DNA of 7,102 nt from SMAG-U1939 sp035763125 (GTDB lineage: Bacteria > Chloroflexota > Ktedonobacteria > Ktedonobacterales > JADMIN01). Location of the stretch: the NCBI GenBank assembly GCA_035763125.1, contig DASUBU010000285.1, positions 1 to 7,102 on the forward strand, given 5' to 3'. The notes beneath the pieces were generated by a model. The model made no database searches, was not told the DNA's origin, and was given only the letters and a program-made list of their open reading frames with translations. Below, piece after piece: positions 4,903 through 7,102 of this stretch. The translations under genes were made by a program, and so were the position numbers. How positions within the stretch are numbered: position 1 is the first letter of the stretch; each line of letters starts with the position of its first letter.

Positions 4903-6531
4903 ATGACCGAGCGACGCTCCCCGGCACAGAACTCCGACGAACAGGCCCACCTGGCTGGCCCGCCACAGGCCAGCAGCCCCTTGATGCATGATGCGCCGGG
5001 CAGCGCAGGCACCGCGGCATCGCCCCCCGTGCCTCCGAGCGTATCAGACGCTTCAGCACGCCCCGCACGTGCGAACGGAGAGACCGCTGGCAAGTGGACT
5101 GTGCTCGCCATCGTCGCGGTGGGCGTCTTCATGTCCACGCTTGATTCCTCTATCGTCAACATCAGCCTCCCTGCCATCGCGCACTACTTCGGCGTGGCCC
5201 TCGGTGGCGCTGTCGAGTGGGTCATCATCGCCTACCTGGTGATCATCGCAGCAGTGCTGCTCACCATTGGGCGTCTGGCCGATCTGCTGGGCCGCAAGCC
5301 CATCTGGGCCACCGGCCTCATCATCTTCACGCTCGGCTCCGCTCTCTGCGGAGCCGCGCCGTCGCTGGAGCTGCTGGTCGCCGCGCGCGCCTTCCAGGGA
5401 CTTGGCGCCGCCTTGCTCTTCGCCGTTAGCCCCGCCATGCTCACCACGGCGTTCCCACCCCACGAGCGCGGGCGTGCCCTCGGGCTGAATGCCGTCGTAG
5501 TCGCCCTGGGGGTGAGCGCCGGCCCCACTATCGGCGGCATCCTGACCGACCAACTGACCTGGCGCGCGATCTTCTACGTCAACGTGCCCCTGGGCATCGC
5601 CGGAACCATCGCCACGGTCAAGTTTCTGACCGAGCGCCGGCCGCACGGCCACGCGCGCTTCGATCCCGCCGGGGCGCTGCTGCTGGCCATCGGCCTCGCG
5701 TCGCTGACGCTGGGCCTTTCCTTTGGCCAGGAGTGGGGCTGGACTTCGCCCGCCTTGATCGCCTCGCTGGCGGGCGCCGCCGTCGCGCTCGTCGCGATGG
5801 TCGTCGTCGAGCGGTACGCCGCCAGCCCCATCGTGAATTTCGGGCTGCTGAAAGACCGCGTCTTCGCCTCGGCCAACGTCAGCCTCGTGCTCTCATTTCT
5901 CGCGCTCTTCGCCGTCAGCTTCATGCTGCCCTTCTACCTGGAAGAGCTCCGCGGATTCTCGACCCAAGACTCCGGCTTTCTGCTCACGCCGCTGCCACTG
6001 ACCATTGCGGTGATCGCGCCGTTCAGCGGCACTCTCGCCGACCGCATCGGCACGCGCTGGCTGGCTGCCACCGGACTCGCCGTGGCCTGCGTCGGTCTCG
6101 TGCTCATCAGCCAACTCGGCCCGTCCAGCTCGCTGCCCGACATCATTTGGCCGCTGGTGATCACCGGCTTCGGCCAGGGGCTCTTCCAGTCACCCAACAA
6201 CAGCGCGCTCATGGGGGCGGCTCCCGCGGGCCAGCAGGGCACTGCCGCGGGCTTCCTGGCGACGGGCCGCGTGGTGGGGCAGAGCGTCAGTGTCGCGCTG
6301 GCAGGCGCGGTCTTCGCCAGCCTCGGCGGCGCGGCGGCCGGGCACCGGGTCGCCATGCTGCGTGCGGCGGGCGCGGGCGATGCGGGCCAGATCGCGGCGC
6401 TCCAGCAGACATTCACGTACGGGTTCCAGGCGACGTTCCTCGTCTGCGCCGTCGTCGCTGCCATCGGCGTCTTCACGTCGCTCGTGCGCGGCAAGGAGCA
6501 GCGCGTCCGCGCCGCTGCCGAGCTGCATTGA
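4903..6531 (+). CDS. DHA2-family (14-TM) MFS multidrug exporter
   Basis: The 542-residue inner-membrane protein is a drug:H+ antiporter of the EmrB/QacA type (DHA2), predicted to export hydrophobic or cationic compounds using the proton gradient. The first membrane segment carries motif D1, STLDSSIVNISLP (78-90, D81). Motif A follows in the first cytoplasmic loop, GRLADLLGRKP (123-133). RAFQGLGAA (162-170) is the motif B region, and ALGVSAGPTIGGIL (201-214) is the antiporter motif C. TWRAIFYVNVPLGI (219-232) is typical of DHA2. The hydrophobic pattern continues to about residue 528, consistent with 14 helices. Residues 1-63 form an unusually long, Pro/Ala/Ser-rich cytoplasmic extension. No membrane-fusion partner (EmrA-like) is adjacent, as expected where there is no outer membrane or where the exporter acts alone. 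No TetR/MarR-type regulator gene is in the window. The substrate cannot be predicted. Confidence 0.93.
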   Translation: MTERRSPAQNSDEQAHLAGPPQASSPLMHDAPGSAGTAASPPVPPSVSDASARPARANGETAGKWTVLAIVAVGVFMSTLDSSIVNISLPAIAHYFGVALGGAVEWVIIAYLVIIAAVLLTIGRLADLLGRKPIWATGLIIFTLGSALCGAAPSLELLVAARAFQGLGAALLFAVSPAMLTTAFPPHERGRALGLNAVVVALGVSAGPTIGGILTDQLTWRAIFYVNVPLGIAGTIATVKFLTERRPHGHARFDPAGALLLAIGLASLTLGLSFGQEWGWTSPALIASLAGAAVALVAMVVVERYAASPIVNFGLLKDRVFASANVSLVLSFLALFAVSFMLPFYLEELRGFSTQDSGFLLTPLPLTIAVIAPFSGTLADRIGTRWLAATGLAVACVGLVLISQLGPSSSLPDIIWPLVITGFGQGLFQSPNNSALMGAAPAGQQGTAAGFLATGRVVGQSVSVALAGAVFASLGGAAAGHRVAMLRAAGAGDAGQIAALQQTFTYGFQATFLVCAVVAAIGVFTSLVRGKEQRVRAAAELH

Positions 6532-6553
6532 GTCGTTGTTATCCAACGTAGCC

Positions 6554-6579
6554 TGAGCCGGCTCCGCTCACACGCCGGC
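6554..6579. terminator. Possible hairpins after the MFS exporter gene
   Basis: TGAGC-CGGCTCC-GCTCA (6554-6570) and an alternative GCCGGC...GCCGGC pairing (6557-6579) can form just downstream of the exporter stop. No T-run follows, so termination is uncertain. The rest of the gap 6532-6667 shows no gene. Confidence 0.3.
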
Positions 6580-6634
6580 ATGTTGCCGCGCCGCAACCGT
6601 CCATCACGGCAAGCCAGATCCATGCGGCCCCTCG

Positions 6635-6681
6635 CCGGCCGGACCTGATATGGCGCGTGTGGCATCTCTAATACCGGCCGG
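6635..6681. repeat. Inverted CCGGCCGG pair spanning the stop of the right-edge gene
   Basis: CCGGCCGG occurs at 6635-6642 and again at 6674-6681. Each is self-complementary and they are complementary to each other across 31 bases, including the TAG of the minus-strand gene. This may be a transcript-end structure or a chance product of GC-rich DNA. Confidence 0.25.
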
Positions 6682-7102
6682 CCAGCTCGAGAGCGCCGCG
6701 CTCCTGGGCGGTGCGCTCGCGCTCGCCCAGCGCGGCCAGCAGCTCGCGAACGACCCGCTCGGCGCCTTCGCGGGCGGCGCGGCGCGCGGGCAGATACGCT
6801 TCCATCGCGCGCAGGACGTTCGTGTAGACACGCTGCTGCTCCACGATGATGCGATCCGGGCCGAGATCCCACCACTCGCGCGGCGTGAAGTAGGCCGAGA
6901 CCTCCGCCTCGGAGCCGCCGCGGCCGAACCACTGGATCAGGTGGAGGTTATCGGACTGCGCCAGCCAGAGCGCGATGTCGAGCAGGGCAGGGTCCTCGGT
7001 CAGCCGGGCGACGCCGTAGGTGTGGATCATCAGTTGGAAGACGGCCTGCTGGGCGGCATTGCCGAGGAAGAACTCCATGCTGCCCGATCCGGCCCAGGTG
7101 GA
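6668..7102 (-). CDS. C-terminal part of a GH57-like glycoside hydrolase, start beyond window
   Basis: The frame is open from the right edge to the TAG at 6670-6668, giving 144 visible residues. The ATG at 7078 has no Shine-Dalgarno, and the codons before it (STWAGSGS) continue the homology, so the gene probably starts outside the window. The stretch STWAGSGSMEFFLGNAAQQ, followed by TEDPALLDIALWLAQSDN, WFGRGGSEAEVSAYFTP and VYTNVLRAME, resembles the C-terminal end of the GH57 (alpha-amylase-like) domain. There the family pattern is W...WLGN..Q, then DP.LL..W..LQTSDH, then H.YF.P, then N.L. GH57 enzymes act on alpha-glucans such as starch or glycogen. The catalytic Glu and Asp regions lie upstream and are not visible, so activity and exact type cannot be judged. 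The last 40 residues are an Arg/Glu/Ala-rich helix outside the core pattern. Confidence 0.6.
   Translation of the reverse strand, partial: STWAGSGSMEFFLGNAAQQAVFQLMIHTYGVARLTEDPALLDIALWLAQSDNLHLIQWFGRGGSEAEVSAYFTPREWWDLGPDRIIVEQQRVYTNVLRAMEAYLPARRAAREGAERVVRELLAALGERERTAQERGALELAGRY

Noticed and set aside
5934..6932. A 332-codon minus-strand open frame
   Set aside because: It is antisense to the MFS exporter and partly overlaps the GH57-like frame; its low-complexity Arg/Ala/Pro composition is typical of a shadow frame.
1..7102. CRISPR array, tRNA, rRNA, transposase or attachment site
   Set aside because: No spaced direct-repeat series, cloverleaf, rRNA-like segment or transposase-like protein was seen in either strand.

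Overview
The window is GC-rich and gene-dense, with short intergenic gaps. It carries a mix of housekeeping translation-modification genes and small membrane or accessory genes. The organism is a high-GC bacterium. The protein style (PrmA, RsmE, a short HD protein, a site-2-protease-like protein, a GxxExxY protein and a GH57 enzyme) fits Chloroflexota or a related terrestrial phylum best. That placement is an inference, because no rRNA or tRNA gene is present to support it.

Layout. Positions 1-756 (+) hold the 3' part of prmA, the ribosomal protein L11 methyltransferase. Facing it on the minus strand is a series read from right to left: a degenerate M50 site-2-protease-like membrane protein (3454-2696), an HD-domain protein overlapping it by ATGA (2699-2121), a purine-rich spacer, rsmE encoding the 16S rRNA m3U1498 methyltransferase (2011-1217), and a GxxExxY (PDDEXK_3) gene overlapping rsmE by ATGA (1220-816). 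The GxxExxY gene is interrupted by an in-frame TAA and also has Asn where the family has its catalytic Asp. Similar purine-rich elements lie in inverted orientation on both sides of the rsmE-GxxExxY pair, just after prmA and just after the HD gene. Flipping the segment between them would restore a prmA-rsmE co-directional order.

Positions 3600-3800 (-) hold an autonomous-looking unit: a TATAAT promoter, a strong GGAGG site, a 22-codon lysine-rich microprotein gene and a hairpin right after its stop. Next comes a nucleoside phosphorylase family gene (4710-3901, -). It is divergent from a 14-TM DHA2-type MFS exporter (4903-6531, +), whose leader has a 13-bp tandem repeat. The right edge (7102-6668, -) is the C-terminal end of a protein resembling GH57 alpha-amylase family enzymes.

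The genes do not form one pathway. prmA and rsmE both modify the translation apparatus. The M50/HD pair is probably co-translated. The exporter and the phosphorylase share a divergent control region. No CRISPR array, tRNA, rRNA or transposase gene was seen. The items most worth checking are the lysine-rich microprotein, the HExxQ site-2-protease homologue, the decayed GxxExxY gene and the inverted purine elements.
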